A DNA stretch of 58,785 nt from Flavobacteriaceae bacterium (GTDB lineage: Bacteria > Bacteroidota > Bacteroidia > Flavobacteriales > Flavobacteriaceae). The stretch is taken from NCBI GenBank assembly GCA_002694465.1, contig NZMG01000036.1:1-58785 (forward strand). The letters are read 5' to 3'. The position numbers were made by a program, and so were the translations under genes. Below, piece by piece: positions 49,477 through 58,381 of this stretch. How positions within the stretch are numbered: the stretch's first letter is position 1; the number at the start of each line of letters is the position of its first letter. The notes under the pieces were generated by a model. That model ran no database searches, was not told the origin of the DNA, and worked only from the letters and a program-made list of their open reading frames with translations.

Positions 49477-51855
49477 ATGGCGCATTGCTACCATTGTGGC
49501 GATTTATGTGAGAGTAAAGCCATTTTACATAACGAAAAAACATTTTGCTGCCAAGGTTGTGTCACGGTTTTTGACATTTTAAACGATAATGATCTTTCGT
49601 ATTATTACGATTTAGAAAAAACTCCAGGAATATCCCCTAATGAAATTGCAAGTAAATTTGATTTTCTTGAAAATCAATCTATTGTAGATAAACTTATTGA
49701 GTTTACCGATGGAAATACTCAAATAGTTTCTTTTTTAATTCCATCCATACATTGTAGTTCTTGTATTTGGGTTTTGGAAAACCTTCAAAAATTAAACCCA
49801 GCTGTACGGACCTCACAAGTCGATTTTCCTAAAAAAACAGTACGTATTACTTTTTCTTCCAAAGAACTTTCTCTTAAAGATTTGGTAACCCTCTTAGCAA
49901 GAATAGGGTATGAGCCATACATCTCTTTGGACAGCTTAGATTCAAAAACAAAAAAGACCAATAATAAACTTATATACCAATTAGGCGTAGCGGGATTTGC
50001 ATTTGGAAACGTAATGTTTCTCTCCTTTCCCGAATATTTTCAGGTGGAAGAATTTTGGCTCGATCAATTTAAGCACTTGTTTCGTTGGCTTATGTTTGCC
50101 TTTTCACTTCCGGTAGTGTTTTACTCTGGTAAAGACTATTTTATTTCAGCCTATAAAGGACTGCGTTCAAGAATATTAAATATTGATATTCCTATTGCAC
50201 TGGGAATAACTGTGTTGTTTGTTAGGAGTACCCTTGAAATAATCATGGATTGGGGAACGGGCTTTTTTGATAGTTTAACAGGATTGGTTTTCTTTCTTTT
50301 GGTAGGAAAGTATTTTCAGCAAAAGACTTATTCATACCTCTCTTTTGAACGTGATTACAAATCGTATTTCCCTATTGCTATTACAAGACTTTCTGAAAAC
50401 AATACTGAAGAGCAAGTTCCTATTTATGAAGTAAAACAAGGCGACCGACTGTTAATTCGGAATAAAGAATTACTCCCAGTAGATGCTATTTTGCTTAAAG
50501 GGAATGCACTAATAGATTATAGCTTTGTAACAGGAGAGGCGGTGCCTGTTCCTAAAACCTCTGGCGATAAATTATTTGCTGGCGGAAGACATGAAGGAAC
50601 TATTATAGAAGTTGAAGCGGTAAAAGAAGTAGCACAGAGCTACTTAACCCAATTATGGAGTAATGAAGTTTTTACACATAATAAACAACATTTGTTCGAA
50701 CCCTTAATTAATAAGATTAGTAAACACTTCACAATTAGCGTTCTTAGTATCGCTTTTTTGGCAGGCATGTTCTGGTTTGTTGTGGATACTTCAAAAATAT
50801 TTCAAGTAGTCACGGCGGTTCTCATTGTGGCCTGTCCATGTGCCATTGCACTGGCTTCTCCTTTTACATTGGGTAATTTATTGCGCATTTTTGGAAGGAA
50901 TAAATTTTATGTAAAAGAAGCCTATATCATTGAGCAAATGGAGCAAGTAGATACTGTGGTTTTCGATAAAACCGGAACCATAACGACCAATGCTAAAAGC
51001 CAAATTTATTATGAAGGAATACCGCTTTCCGAAGAAGAATCTACATTGTTAACAAGTTCGCTTCGGGCCTCAAATCATCCGTTGAGCAGGGCTTTATACG
51101 ATATATTGAATAAAAATAACATTACTGTTCTAGACCATTTTGAGGAAGTCACAGGAAAGGGAATTTTAGCCATTCATAAAGATCAACAAATAAAAATTGG
51201 TTCCCCCTCTTTTGTTGAAGGGAATACCGTTTCAAATGAAGAAAATAAAACCTCTGTCTATGTAAGTAGTAAATATGGTTTTAAAGGGCGTTATGTTTTT
51301 CAGAACACCTATAGAGAGGGCCTCTCAGATGTATTTCGTGAGATATCCAAAAATAACGAGATTGTTATTTTAAGTGGAGATAATGACGGAGAACGCGGAA
51401 GGTTGGAAATGATTTTACCTAAAAATGCACAATTGTATTTTGATCAAAAGCCTGATGATAAGCTTCAGTTTATAAAAAACTTGCAAAAGAAGGGTAAAAA
51501 AGTGATGATGGTTGGAGATGGTTTAAACGATGCCGGAGCACTTGCCCAGAGTGATGTAGGAGTCGTAGTTTCAGAAAATATTAATGTGTTTTCCCCAGCG
51601 TGTGATGGCATTTTGGATGCTTCAAAATTTGAAGAGCTACCTCATTTTTTGAAGATTTCAAAAAAGGGGATGAAGATTATTAAATGGAGTTTTATTCTCT
51701 CTTTATTGTACAATTTTGTAGGGCTCGGTTTTGCCGTGTCTGGAAATCTTTCCCCTGTAGTGGCTGCTATTTTAATGCCGTTGAGTTCTATAAGTATTGT
51801 TGTTTTCACAACCATTGCTACCTATTTTTTGGGGAAACAACTTTTTAATAAATAA
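49477..51855 (+). CDS. ccoI: Copper-transporting P1B-type ATPase CcoI/FixI
   Basis: 792 residues. An N-terminal Cys-rich metal-binding domain comes first (AHCYHCGDLCESKA, TFCCQGCVTVFDIL), then a heavy-metal-associated domain with SIHCSSCIWVLENL. Eight membrane helices follow, with the transport motif CPC in VACPCAIALASPF. TGEAVP is the actuator loop, DKTGTIT the phosphorylation site, and GDGLNDAGAL the hinge. The Cys-rich N-terminus and the neighbouring ccoS/ccoNO genes identify the CcoI type, which delivers copper to the CuB site of cbb3 oxidase rather than detoxifying copper. Inner membrane. Confidence 0.94.
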   Translation: MAHCYHCGDLCESKAILHNEKTFCCQGCVTVFDILNDNDLSYYYDLEKTPGISPNEIASKFDFLENQSIVDKLIEFTDGNTQIVSFLIPSIHCSSCIWVLENLQKLNPAVRTSQVDFPKKTVRITFSSKELSLKDLVTLLARIGYEPYISLDSLDSKTKKTNNKLIYQLGVAGFAFGNVMFLSFPEYFQVEEFWLDQFKHLFRWLMFAFSLPVVFYSGKDYFISAYKGLRSRILNIDIPIALGITVLFVRSTLEIIMDWGTGFFDSLTGLVFFLLVGKYFQQKTYSYLSFERDYKSYFPIAITRLSENNTEEQVPIYEVKQGDRLLIRNKELLPVDAILLKGNALIDYSFVTGEAVPVPKTSGDKLFAGGRHEGTIIEVEAVKEVAQSYLTQLWSNEVFTHNKQHLFEPLINKISKHFTISVLSIAFLAGMFWFVVDTSKIFQVVTAVLIVACPCAIALASPFTLGNLLRIFGRNKFYVKEAYIIEQMEQVDTVVFDKTGTITTNAKSQIYYEGIPLSEEESTLLTSSLRASNHPLSRALYDILNKNNITVLDHFEEVTGKGILAIHKDQQIKIGSPSFVEGNTVSNEENKTSVYVSSKYGFKGRYVFQNTYREGLSDVFREISKNNEIVILSGDNDGERGRLEMILPKNAQLYFDQKPDDKLQFIKNLQKKGKKVMMVGDGLNDAGALAQSDVGVVVSENINVFSPACDGILDASKFEELPHFLKISKKGMKIIKWSFILSLLYNFVGLGFAVSGNLSPVVAAILMPLSSISIVVFTTIATYFLGKQLFNK

Positions 51856-51866
51856 AAAATGCAAAC

Positions 51867-51909
51867 TGACATATATCATATTTTGAGAATACAAGTCGGT
51901 CTAATTTTA
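51867..51909 (+). promoter_or_regulatory. Crp/Fnr-like palindrome and -7 box of the cbb3 oxidase operon
   Basis: TGACATATATCA (51867-51878, centre 51872.5) and TAATTTTA (51902-51909) followed by C. Spacing 29.5 bases. First gene ccoS at 51928. Confidence 0.75.
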
Positions 51910-51927
51910 CAACTTAATTAACCAGAA

Positions 51928-52119
51928 ATGACAATCATTTACATGCTTCTGGCAATCAGCGTTATAGTTGCTATCGTATTTTTCATTGCTTTTATTGTTT
52001 CAGTAAAAAGTGGTCAATATGAAGACACCTATACACCTTCTATACGTATGCTTTTTGAAGATGAAGTGATTAAAGAAGTTTCTACTAAAAAACCTAAAAC
52101 CGAAAACGATAACAAATAA
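51928..52119 (+). CDS. ccoS: cbb3-type cytochrome oxidase assembly protein CcoS
   Basis: 63 residues. One N-terminal membrane helix (about 1-25, IYMLLAISVIVAIVFFIAFI) and the family motif VKSGQYEDTYTPSIRMLFED. CcoS is needed for cofactor insertion into cbb3 oxidase. It starts the oxidase operon; ccoNO follows after 2 bases. Confidence 0.9.
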   Translation: MTIIYMLLAISVIVAIVFFIAFIVSVKSGQYEDTYTPSIRMLFEDEVIKEVSTKKPKTENDNK

Positions 52120-52121
52120 TT

Positions 52122-54317
52122 ATGGAAGTAGAAAAGTTTTATTACGACAATAAAATCGTTAAAAATTTCCTCTATGCTACCCTTATTTGGGGTATTGTAG
52201 GGATGAGTGTAGGGCTTTTATTAGCCTTTATGTTTTTGTTTCCTAACCTAACCGACGGCATCTCTTGGTTAAGCTTTGGACGTTTGCGTCCCTTGCATAC
52301 CAACGCCGTAATTTTTGCCTTTGTGGGTAATGCCATTTTTGCTGGGGTGTATTACTCTTTGCAGCGCTTGCTAAAAGCAAGAATGTGGAGCGACTTTTTA
52401 AGTAAAGTCAATTTTTGGGGTTGGCAACTTATTATTGTGGCCGCTGCAATTACACTTCCATTAGGTTATACCTCTTCAAAAGAATACGCAGAGTTAGAAT
52501 GGCCCATCGATATTGCAATTGCTTTAATATGGGTGGCTTTTGGGGTGAATATGATTGGAACTATACTTAAAAGAAGACAACGGCACTTATACGTTGCTAT
52601 TTGGTTCTATTTAGCAACTTTCGTAACCGTGGCGGTGCTTCATATTGTGAATAGTATTGAGTTGCCAGTGAGTTTTATGAAAAGTTATTCGGCCTATGCT
52701 GGGGTTCAAGATGCATTGGTACAATGGTGGTATGGACATAATGCAGTAGCATTCTTCTTAACAACACCCTTTTTAGGATTGATGTATTATTTTGTTCCTA
52801 AAGCAGCAAACAGACCGGTTTATTCCTATAAATTATCTATTGTTCACTTCTGGTCCTTAATATTTATTTACATCTGGGCAGGACCACACCATTTGTTATA
52901 TACAGCGCTACCAGATTGGGCGCAAAGTTTGGGTGTTGCATTTTCGGTCATGCTTATTGCTCCGTCTTGGGGTGGAATGATTAACGGACTTTTAACCTTG
53001 CGTGGCGCTTGGGACAAAGTACGTACGAGTCCCGTATTAAAATTTATGGTGGTGGCGATTACAGGATATGGTATGGCAACTTTTGAAGGCCCTATGTTAT
53101 CCTTAAAAAATGTAAACGCTATTGCACACTTTACCGATTGGATTGTAGCGCACGTTCACGTAGGAGCGCTGGCTTGGAATGGTTTCTTAACCTTCGGAAT
53201 GGTGTATTGGTTAGTTCCAAAATTATTTAAGACCACCCTTTGGTCTACTAAATTAGCGAATGCGCACTTTTGGATTGGAACCTTAGGAATTATCATGTAC
53301 GCATTACCAATGTACGTTGCTGGATTTGTTCAAGCTTTTATGTGGAAACAATTTAATCCAGACGGTACACTTACCTATGGTAACTTCCTAGAGACAGTGA
53401 CCGAAATAATGCCAATGTATTGGATGCGTGCCATTGGGGGAACCTTGTTTATTTTGGGTATGATTATGTTACTTTATAACATTGTAGCTACGATTCGTCA
53501 AGGAAGTAATGTTACAGACGAGCTGGCTGAAGCTGCTCCACTTCAAAAAGTAACCAAACATAGAACAGGAAAAGAAGGCTACCACACTTGGTTAGAAAGA
53601 CGTCCAGTAAAACTTACCATTTATGCTACCATCGCTATTTTAATTGGTGGAATTGTACAAATTATTCCCTCATTAATGGTAGATGATTACGTACCTAAGA
53701 TTAGTAGTGTTAAACCTTATACACCACTAGAATTAGAAGGCCGTGATATTTATATTAGAGAAGGTTGTAATAACTGTCATTCACAAATGGTGCGTCCTTT
53801 TAGGAGTGAAGTAGAGCGTTATGGCGAATATTCAAAATCTGGTGAATATGTATACGATCATCCATTCCTTTGGGGAAGTAAACGTACGGGACCCGATCTA
53901 TTTAGAGTGGGAGGTAAGTATAGTGATAATTGGCATTTTAATCACTTTTACGATCCACAAACCACCTCTTCTGGATCAATCATGCCATCCTATAAATGGC
54001 TTATTAAAAATGAACTTGACAAATCGTTAACCGAAAAGAAAATGGAGGCCATGGTGACTCTTGGGGTTCCATATACCGAAGAAGATATTGAGAGAGCACA
54101 AGAATGGATGAATGAGCAAGGAAATACCATTGAACAAAACCTCTTTAGTGACCCAGATTTTGCCAAAACCTATGAAGCCGATAAAAAGTACGCTCAAGAT
54201 AATGGGGAAGCTTTTATTGAAATGAAAAACCGAGAGGTAGTAGCATTGATAGCTTATTTGCAACGTCTTGGCACCGATATTAAAGTAAAGACAAACGACG
54301 AAATAACCAACAACTAA
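52122..54317 (+). CDS. ccoNO: cbb3-type cytochrome c oxidase, fused subunits I and II
   Basis: 731 residues. CcoN part (about 1-480): twelve or more membrane helices with the heme and CuB His ligands, seen in RPLHTNAVIFAF, VQWWYGHNAVAFFL, GPHHLLYTALPDW and AHVHVGALAWNGF. CcoO part (about 500-731): one membrane helix (ATIAILIGGIVQIIPS) and a c-type heme site GCNNCHSQMVRP, then GPDLFRVGG. The fusion of CcoN and CcoO is the usual Bacteroidota form. High-affinity terminal oxidase, inner membrane, used at low oxygen. Confidence 0.96.
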   Translation: MEVEKFYYDNKIVKNFLYATLIWGIVGMSVGLLLAFMFLFPNLTDGISWLSFGRLRPLHTNAVIFAFVGNAIFAGVYYSLQRLLKARMWSDFLSKVNFWGWQLIIVAAAITLPLGYTSSKEYAELEWPIDIAIALIWVAFGVNMIGTILKRRQRHLYVAIWFYLATFVTVAVLHIVNSIELPVSFMKSYSAYAGVQDALVQWWYGHNAVAFFLTTPFLGLMYYFVPKAANRPVYSYKLSIVHFWSLIFIYIWAGPHHLLYTALPDWAQSLGVAFSVMLIAPSWGGMINGLLTLRGAWDKVRTSPVLKFMVVAITGYGMATFEGPMLSLKNVNAIAHFTDWIVAHVHVGALAWNGFLTFGMVYWLVPKLFKTTLWSTKLANAHFWIGTLGIIMYALPMYVAGFVQAFMWKQFNPDGTLTYGNFLETVTEIMPMYWMRAIGGTLFILGMIMLLYNIVATIRQGSNVTDELAEAAPLQKVTKHRTGKEGYHTWLERRPVKLTIYATIAILIGGIVQIIPSLMVDDYVPKISSVKPYTPLELEGRDIYIREGCNNCHSQMVRPFRSEVERYGEYSKSGEYVYDHPFLWGSKRTGPDLFRVGGKYSDNWHFNHFYDPQTTSSGSIMPSYKWLIKNELDKSLTEKKMEAMVTLGVPYTEEDIERAQEWMNEQGNTIEQNLFSDPDFAKTYEADKKYAQDNGEAFIEMKNREVVALIAYLQRLGTDIKVKTNDEITNN

Positions 54318-54327
54318 ACCATTTATT

Positions 54328-54525
54328 ATGTTAAAGTTTGTAAAAGGAAATTTAGAAAATATAGATGGAGTAGCCATCTACCCCATTATATCACTACTTA
54401 TATTTTTCATCTTCTTTCTATTGCTTTTCTGGTGGGTTTTTACAGCCAAGAAAGCATACATAAAAGAAGTGAGTAATTTACCCTTAGAAAAAGAAGAGAA
54501 TACTAACCACAATACCATAGTATGA
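54328..54525 (+). CDS. ccoQ: cbb3 oxidase small subunit (CcoQ-like)
   Basis: 65 residues with one membrane helix (about 16-38, IYPIISLLIFFIFFLLLFWW), a short basic stretch (AKKAYIKEV) and an acidic polar tail. The size and place between ccoNO and ccoP match CcoQ, a small stabilising subunit. The stop codon overlaps the ccoP start by 4 bases. The sequence is divergent, so the name rests mostly on position. Confidence 0.8.
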   Translation: MLKFVKGNLENIDGVAIYPIISLLIFFIFFLLLFWWVFTAKKAYIKEVSNLPLEKEENTNHNTIV

Positions 54526-55472
54526 AGTCACTAGCATCTTATTTACGAGTCATAGGATTTATCATTATTGCCTTTTTATTACTAGAATTTACTATAGATT
54601 CTGGTGAAGAAATGGCGGTTGTAAAGTACCCCATACTTTGGGGAATATTAGCCCTAGTATTTTTATTTGCTATTGCAATAGAACTCATTGCCGAAAGTTT
54701 AAAAAGTATCCTTTATAGAGGACTTTCAGATGAAGCCAAAGAGAAATATCTCGCTTCAGAAGAGAAAAGAAAAGAAGCTCAATTTTCAGGAATTAAAAGA
54801 GTTTACAAAAAATTACTGGGGAGCAAGCCAATTGAACAGGAAGGAGAAATTGTTCTCGACCATAATTACGACGGAATCCGAGAATTAGATAATAAATTAC
54901 CGCCTTGGTGGTTGTATGGTTTTTATATTACGATTGTTTTCGCAGCATTTTATTTGCTTAAATATCACGTATTTGATGGCGTAAAACAAACTGAAGAATT
55001 CGAAATTGAAATGGAAGAAGCTCGTATTGCTGTGGAAGAGTATAAAAAAACGGCAAAAGGATTGGTTGATGCAAGTACCGTTGAATTATTGACAGAAGCT
55101 TCAGATTTAGCCGCAGGTAAAGCCATTTTTGAATCGAATTGTGTAGCCTGTCATAAAGCTGATGGTGGAGGAGGGATTGGACCAAACTTAACCGATGAGT
55201 ATTGGATTTTGGGTGGTGGAATTAAAAATGTATTTAACACCGTTTCAGAAGGAGGACGCGATGGAAAAGGAATGGTTTCTTGGAAAACTGAACTTTCTCC
55301 TCTTGAAATAGCACAAGTTTCAAGTTATCTATTAACCTTCCAAGGGACGACTCCAGCAGAGCCCAAAGCCCCCGAAGGTGATATATGGAAAGACCCTAAT
55401 TTACAAAATCAAGAAATCCCTTTAGAAATTATTGTTGACTCTACGAGTGTAGATTTAACAATGAGGGACTAA
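54522..55472 (+). CDS. ccoP: cbb3-type cytochrome c oxidase subunit III, single-heme form
   Basis: 316 residues. Two membrane helices at the start (about 10-24, 34-53) and one at about 130-148 after the CcoP N-terminal motif (LDHNYDGIRELDNKLPPWW). A single cytochrome c domain follows, with SNCVACHKADGGGGIGPNL and MVSWKTELSPLEI (Met ligand). Proteobacterial CcoP has two hemes; only one CxxCH is present here, as in other Bacteroidota. It passes electrons from soluble or membrane cytochromes to CcoO. Confidence 0.93.
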   Translation: MKSLASYLRVIGFIIIAFLLLEFTIDSGEEMAVVKYPILWGILALVFLFAIAIELIAESLKSILYRGLSDEAKEKYLASEEKRKEAQFSGIKRVYKKLLGSKPIEQEGEIVLDHNYDGIRELDNKLPPWWLYGFYITIVFAAFYLLKYHVFDGVKQTEEFEIEMEEARIAVEEYKKTAKGLVDASTVELLTEASDLAAGKAIFESNCVACHKADGGGGIGPNLTDEYWILGGGIKNVFNTVSEGGRDGKGMVSWKTELSPLEIAQVSSYLLTFQGTTPAEPKAPEGDIWKDPNLQNQEIPLEIIVDSTSVDLTMRD

Positions 55473-55481
55473 CTAACCTTT

Positions 55482-55515
55482 AAACCCCCTTAAGGTCCAT
55501 ATAAGGGGGTTTTTA
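55482..55515 (+). terminator. Terminator between ccoP and ccoG
   Basis: AAACCCCCTTA (55482-55492) pairs with TAAGGGGGTTT (55502-55512), followed by five T. It would end most oxidase transcripts before the accessory genes, keeping ccoG-ccoH at a lower level. Confidence 0.8.
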
Positions 55516-55530
55516 TATAAAAATATAGCT

Positions 55531-56952
55531 TTGGAAACCCCAGAAGACGAAATTTTCCGTGATAGTATTGCCACCATAAATGAGGAGGGCAAACGCGCTT
55601 GGATATATCCCAAAAAGCCTTCCGGAAAATTCTATAAATACCGAAAGTTAGTAAGCTATGTTTTATTAGCTATGCTATTTGCATTTCCGTTTATAAAGAT
55701 TAATGGGAACCAATTTATACTTTTAAACGTATTAGAAAGACGCTTCAATATTTTTGGATATCCCTTTTGGCCACAAGACTTTAATTTAGTGGTTATCATG
55801 ATGCTCATTGGGGTAGTGTTTATTATTTTTTTTACGGTAGCCTTTGGAAGAATTTTCTGCGGTTGGATATGCCCACAAACTATTTTTATGGAAATGGTTT
55901 TCCGAAGAATAGAATATTGGATTGAAGGGGATAGAGGAAAACAGATTCGATTACAAAAGCAAGCTTGGAATGCTGAAAAAATTAGGAAAAAGGGATTAAA
56001 ATGGTTTGTCTTTTTTATTATTTCATTTTTAATAGCCAATGTATTTTTAGCCTATTTAATTGGAAGCGACAAACTACTAGAATATATTTCTGAAGGTCCA
56101 GCCGAAAATGTGAGTACTCTAATTTCATTACTCATTTTTACAGCAGTCTTCTATTTCATATTTGCTTGGTTTAGAGAACAGGTATGTATCATTGCTTGCC
56201 CTTATGGTAGACTTCAAGGCGTACTTCTTGATAATAAATCTATTGTGGTAGCCTATGATCATAAACGTGGCGAAAAAGAAGCAGGAAGAGCAAAATTTAA
56301 TAAAAAAGAAGATCGTGCCACCACTGGAAAAGGAGATTGTATCGACTGTTTTCAATGTGTTCATGTGTGTCCCACAGGTATTGATATTAGAAATGGAACA
56401 CAGTTAGAATGCGTTAACTGCACCGCCTGTATAGACGCGTGTGACCATATGATGGAATCGGTAAACCTAGCTAAAGGACTTATTCGATATGCCAGCGAAG
56501 ACAATATAGAAAAGAAGGCAAAATTTAAATTTAATGCTCGGTTAAAGGGGTATTCTGCAGTACTTATCGTACTACTTGGTGTGTTTTCTGGGATGTTATT
56601 TTTACGAAATGATGTGGAAGCTCGTGTGTTGCGATTACCAGGACAATTATATGAGCATAAGGAAAACAACATTATTAGTAATGTGTATACGTACAAGCTT
56701 GTTAATAAGACCACCAAGGATATTAATGATGTTCATTTTAAATTGTTGTCTCATGATGGAGAAATTAAACTGGTTAAGAATGAACGATTTAGTGTCGCAA
56801 AGCAGGATATAGAAGAAGGAACCCTATTTATCGAAATTAATGCGAGTGCCATAAAAGGGGATAAGGCAAAAGTGAAAATAGGCGTGTTTGAAGGAGATAA
56901 ATTAATAGAAACCACAAAAACGACATTCTTGGGACCAAGAAGTTTTAAATAA
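55531..56952 (+). CDS. ccoG: Cytochrome c oxidase accessory protein CcoG
   Basis: 473 residues, from a TTG at 55531, which is the only start consistent with the conserved N-terminus (METPEDEIFRDSIATI). About five membrane helices, with CGWICPQTIFMEMVFRRIE and CIIACPYGRLQGVL. Two [4Fe-4S] cluster motifs: CIDCFQCVHVCPTGIDIR and CVNCTACIDACDHMM. The C-terminal Ig-like domain is periplasmic. CcoG reduces Cu(II) for CcoI/cbb3 assembly in known systems. It follows the ccoP terminator closely. Confidence 0.94.
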   Translation: METPEDEIFRDSIATINEEGKRAWIYPKKPSGKFYKYRKLVSYVLLAMLFAFPFIKINGNQFILLNVLERRFNIFGYPFWPQDFNLVVIMMLIGVVFIIFFTVAFGRIFCGWICPQTIFMEMVFRRIEYWIEGDRGKQIRLQKQAWNAEKIRKKGLKWFVFFIISFLIANVFLAYLIGSDKLLEYISEGPAENVSTLISLLIFTAVFYFIFAWFREQVCIIACPYGRLQGVLLDNKSIVVAYDHKRGEKEAGRAKFNKKEDRATTGKGDCIDCFQCVHVCPTGIDIRNGTQLECVNCTACIDACDHMMESVNLAKGLIRYASEDNIEKKAKFKFNARLKGYSAVLIVLLGVFSGMLFLRNDVEARVLRLPGQLYEHKENNIISNVYTYKLVNKTTKDINDVHFKLLSHDGEIKLVKNERFSVAKQDIEEGTLFIEINASAIKGDKAKVKIGVFEGDKLIETTKTTFLGPRSFK

Positions 56953-56958
56953 CAAACT

Positions 56959-57405
56959 ATGAAAATTAACTGGGGTACGGGAATAGTGATTGGAATGGTT
57001 GCCTTTATGGGATTTATCATGTTTATGGTCATCACCATGATGACCGATAAAGAATATGACCACGATATGGTTACCGAAAATTATTATGCAAAGGATTTAG
57101 TGTATCAAAATGAAATTGATGCTGAAAAGAAAGCGAATTCACTAACCTCAAAAATTAAAATAGAAAAATCGTCTGAAGGATTACACATCTATTTTCCAGA
57201 GGAACTGCAGGAAAAGAATGTTATTGGATTCATCCAAATGTATCGCCCATCCAATGAAAAACTAGACTTTCAAATTCCTTTACAAATTGAAAATTCAACC
57301 ATGCTTATAGAAGATTCAAAGTTAGTTGGAGGAAGCTGGAAAGTAACCATAGCTTGGGAAATGGATGGGGAACAGTATCTTTTTAAAAAGGCAATAGTGT
57401 ATTAA
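56959..57405 (+). CDS. ccoH: FixH/CcoH family assembly protein
   Basis: 148 residues. One membrane helix (about 6-28, GTGIVIGMVAFMGFIMFMVIT), then VTENYYAKDLVYQNEIDAE, the conserved FixH signature, and a small beta-rich periplasmic domain with LVGGSWKVTIAWEMDGEQYLF. It is required for cbb3 assembly or stability. It starts 6 bases after ccoG and ends 1 base before the UreH-like gene. Confidence 0.9.
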   Translation: MKINWGTGIVIGMVAFMGFIMFMVITMMTDKEYDHDMVTENYYAKDLVYQNEIDAEKKANSLTSKIKIEKSSEGLHIYFPEELQEKNVIGFIQMYRPSNEKLDFQIPLQIENSTMLIEDSKLVGGSWKVTIAWEMDGEQYLFKKAIVY

Positions 57406-57406
57406 T

Positions 57407-58126
57407 ATGTTTATAACGACGCTCATTTTAGGTATTTTGGGAAGTTTCCACTGCGTGGGAATGTGTGGTCCCATTGCCTTTTTATTGCCTCTAGATAGAA
57501 CCAATTCAGTTAAAAAATACAGTCAGTTGTTTTTGTATCACTTTGGACGACTTTTTACGTATAGCATTTTAGGATTGCTCTTTGGGTTGCTAGGAAAAGG
57601 ACTTAACCTGTTTGGATTTCAGCAAAAGTTATCCATTGCTATTGGAATTATCATGATTTTAGTGATTATCATTCCGCAGCAACATGTTAAACGATTTTCC
57701 ATTTCAAAACCTATTTTTTCAGCCATTTCCAAAGTTAAAAGTGCTTTGGGTAGTCAGTTAAAAAAGAGAACTCCGGATACATTTTTCACCATAGGTTTTT
57801 TAAATGGCTTTTTACCCTGCGGATTGGTTTATATTGCTGTTTTTGGAGCTATAGCCTCTGGAAGTTTACTCAACGGGAGTTTGTATATGTTGGGCTTTGG
57901 TTTAGGAACCATTCCTTTAATGACCACCGCAGTTTATTTGGGTAATTTTTTGAAAGGAGAGCTACGACAAAAGATTCGCAAAGTCATTCCAGTATTTGTA
58001 GTGATTGTAGGTTGTTTCTTTATTTTGCGCGGAATGGGATTAGGAATTCCGTATGTATCACCAACACCTGTTACAGAAATGGTGGATGCCAATTACAATT
58101 GTCATTCAGTTTCTGTAAACGAATAA
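57407..58126 (+). CDS. UreH/TauE-SafE-like six-helix membrane protein of cbb3 cluster
   Basis: 239 residues. It begins with the conserved FITTLILGILGSFHCVGMCG (Cys16 and Cys20, likely metal-binding), several further helices, and a second FFTIGFLNGFLPCGLVYIA block. This is the DsbD-beta/UreH-like family annotated as sulphite exporter TauE/SafE. Its fixed position after ccoH suggests a role in copper or heme-related assembly of the oxidase rather than sulphite export. C-terminal residues 220-239 are polar. Confidence 0.85.
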   Translation: MFITTLILGILGSFHCVGMCGPIAFLLPLDRTNSVKKYSQLFLYHFGRLFTYSILGLLFGLLGKGLNLFGFQQKLSIAIGIIMILVIIIPQQHVKRFSISKPIFSAISKVKSALGSQLKKRTPDTFFTIGFLNGFLPCGLVYIAVFGAIASGSLLNGSLYMLGFGLGTIPLMTTAVYLGNFLKGELRQKIRKVIPVFVVIVGCFFILRGMGLGIPYVSPTPVTEMVDANYNCHSVSVNE

Positions 58127-58155
58127 AATAATACTAAATTTAAAATTATATCCTT

Positions 58156-58299
58156 ATGATACTTAATAATATACCCTTAGTTAATTGGAGTAATGGCGTC
58201 ATTATGATTGGTGTCTTTGCCCTTGTTTGTGTCATTTTAATAATCATGCTCATTAACTTTATGAGTAGTGGCAGTAAAAAGGAAGATCCTAAAGATTAA
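58156..58299 (+). CDS. 47-residue single-helix membrane microprotein
   Basis: A short open frame with ATG at 58156 and TAA at 58297-58299. The sequence has one hydrophobic helix (about 14-36, VIMIGVFALVCVILIIML) and a charged tail (GSKKEDPKD). It sits 29 bases after the UreH-like gene and 25 bases before a clear terminator, so it is probably the last gene of the oxidase accessory group. It resembles CcoQ-like small subunits in size only. Function unknown. Confidence 0.6.
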   Translation: MILNNIPLVNWSNGVIMIGVFALVCVILIIMLINFMSSGSKKEDPKD

Positions 58300-58323
58300 A
58301 AGAAACTTTGCTGATTCCAATTC

Positions 58324-58363
58324 AAAAAGCGGGCATTCAATTTCTTGAATAACCCGCTTTTTT
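58324..58363 (+). terminator. Terminator at the end of the oxidase accessory genes
   Basis: AAAAGCGGG (58325-58333) pairs with CCCGCTTTT (58353-58361); inside it a second stem ATTCAA/TTGAAT closes a TTTC loop. T-run follows. It may also serve the convergent hemN gene. Confidence 0.85.
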
Positions 58364-58381
58364 ACAACTAAAAAACTGCTT

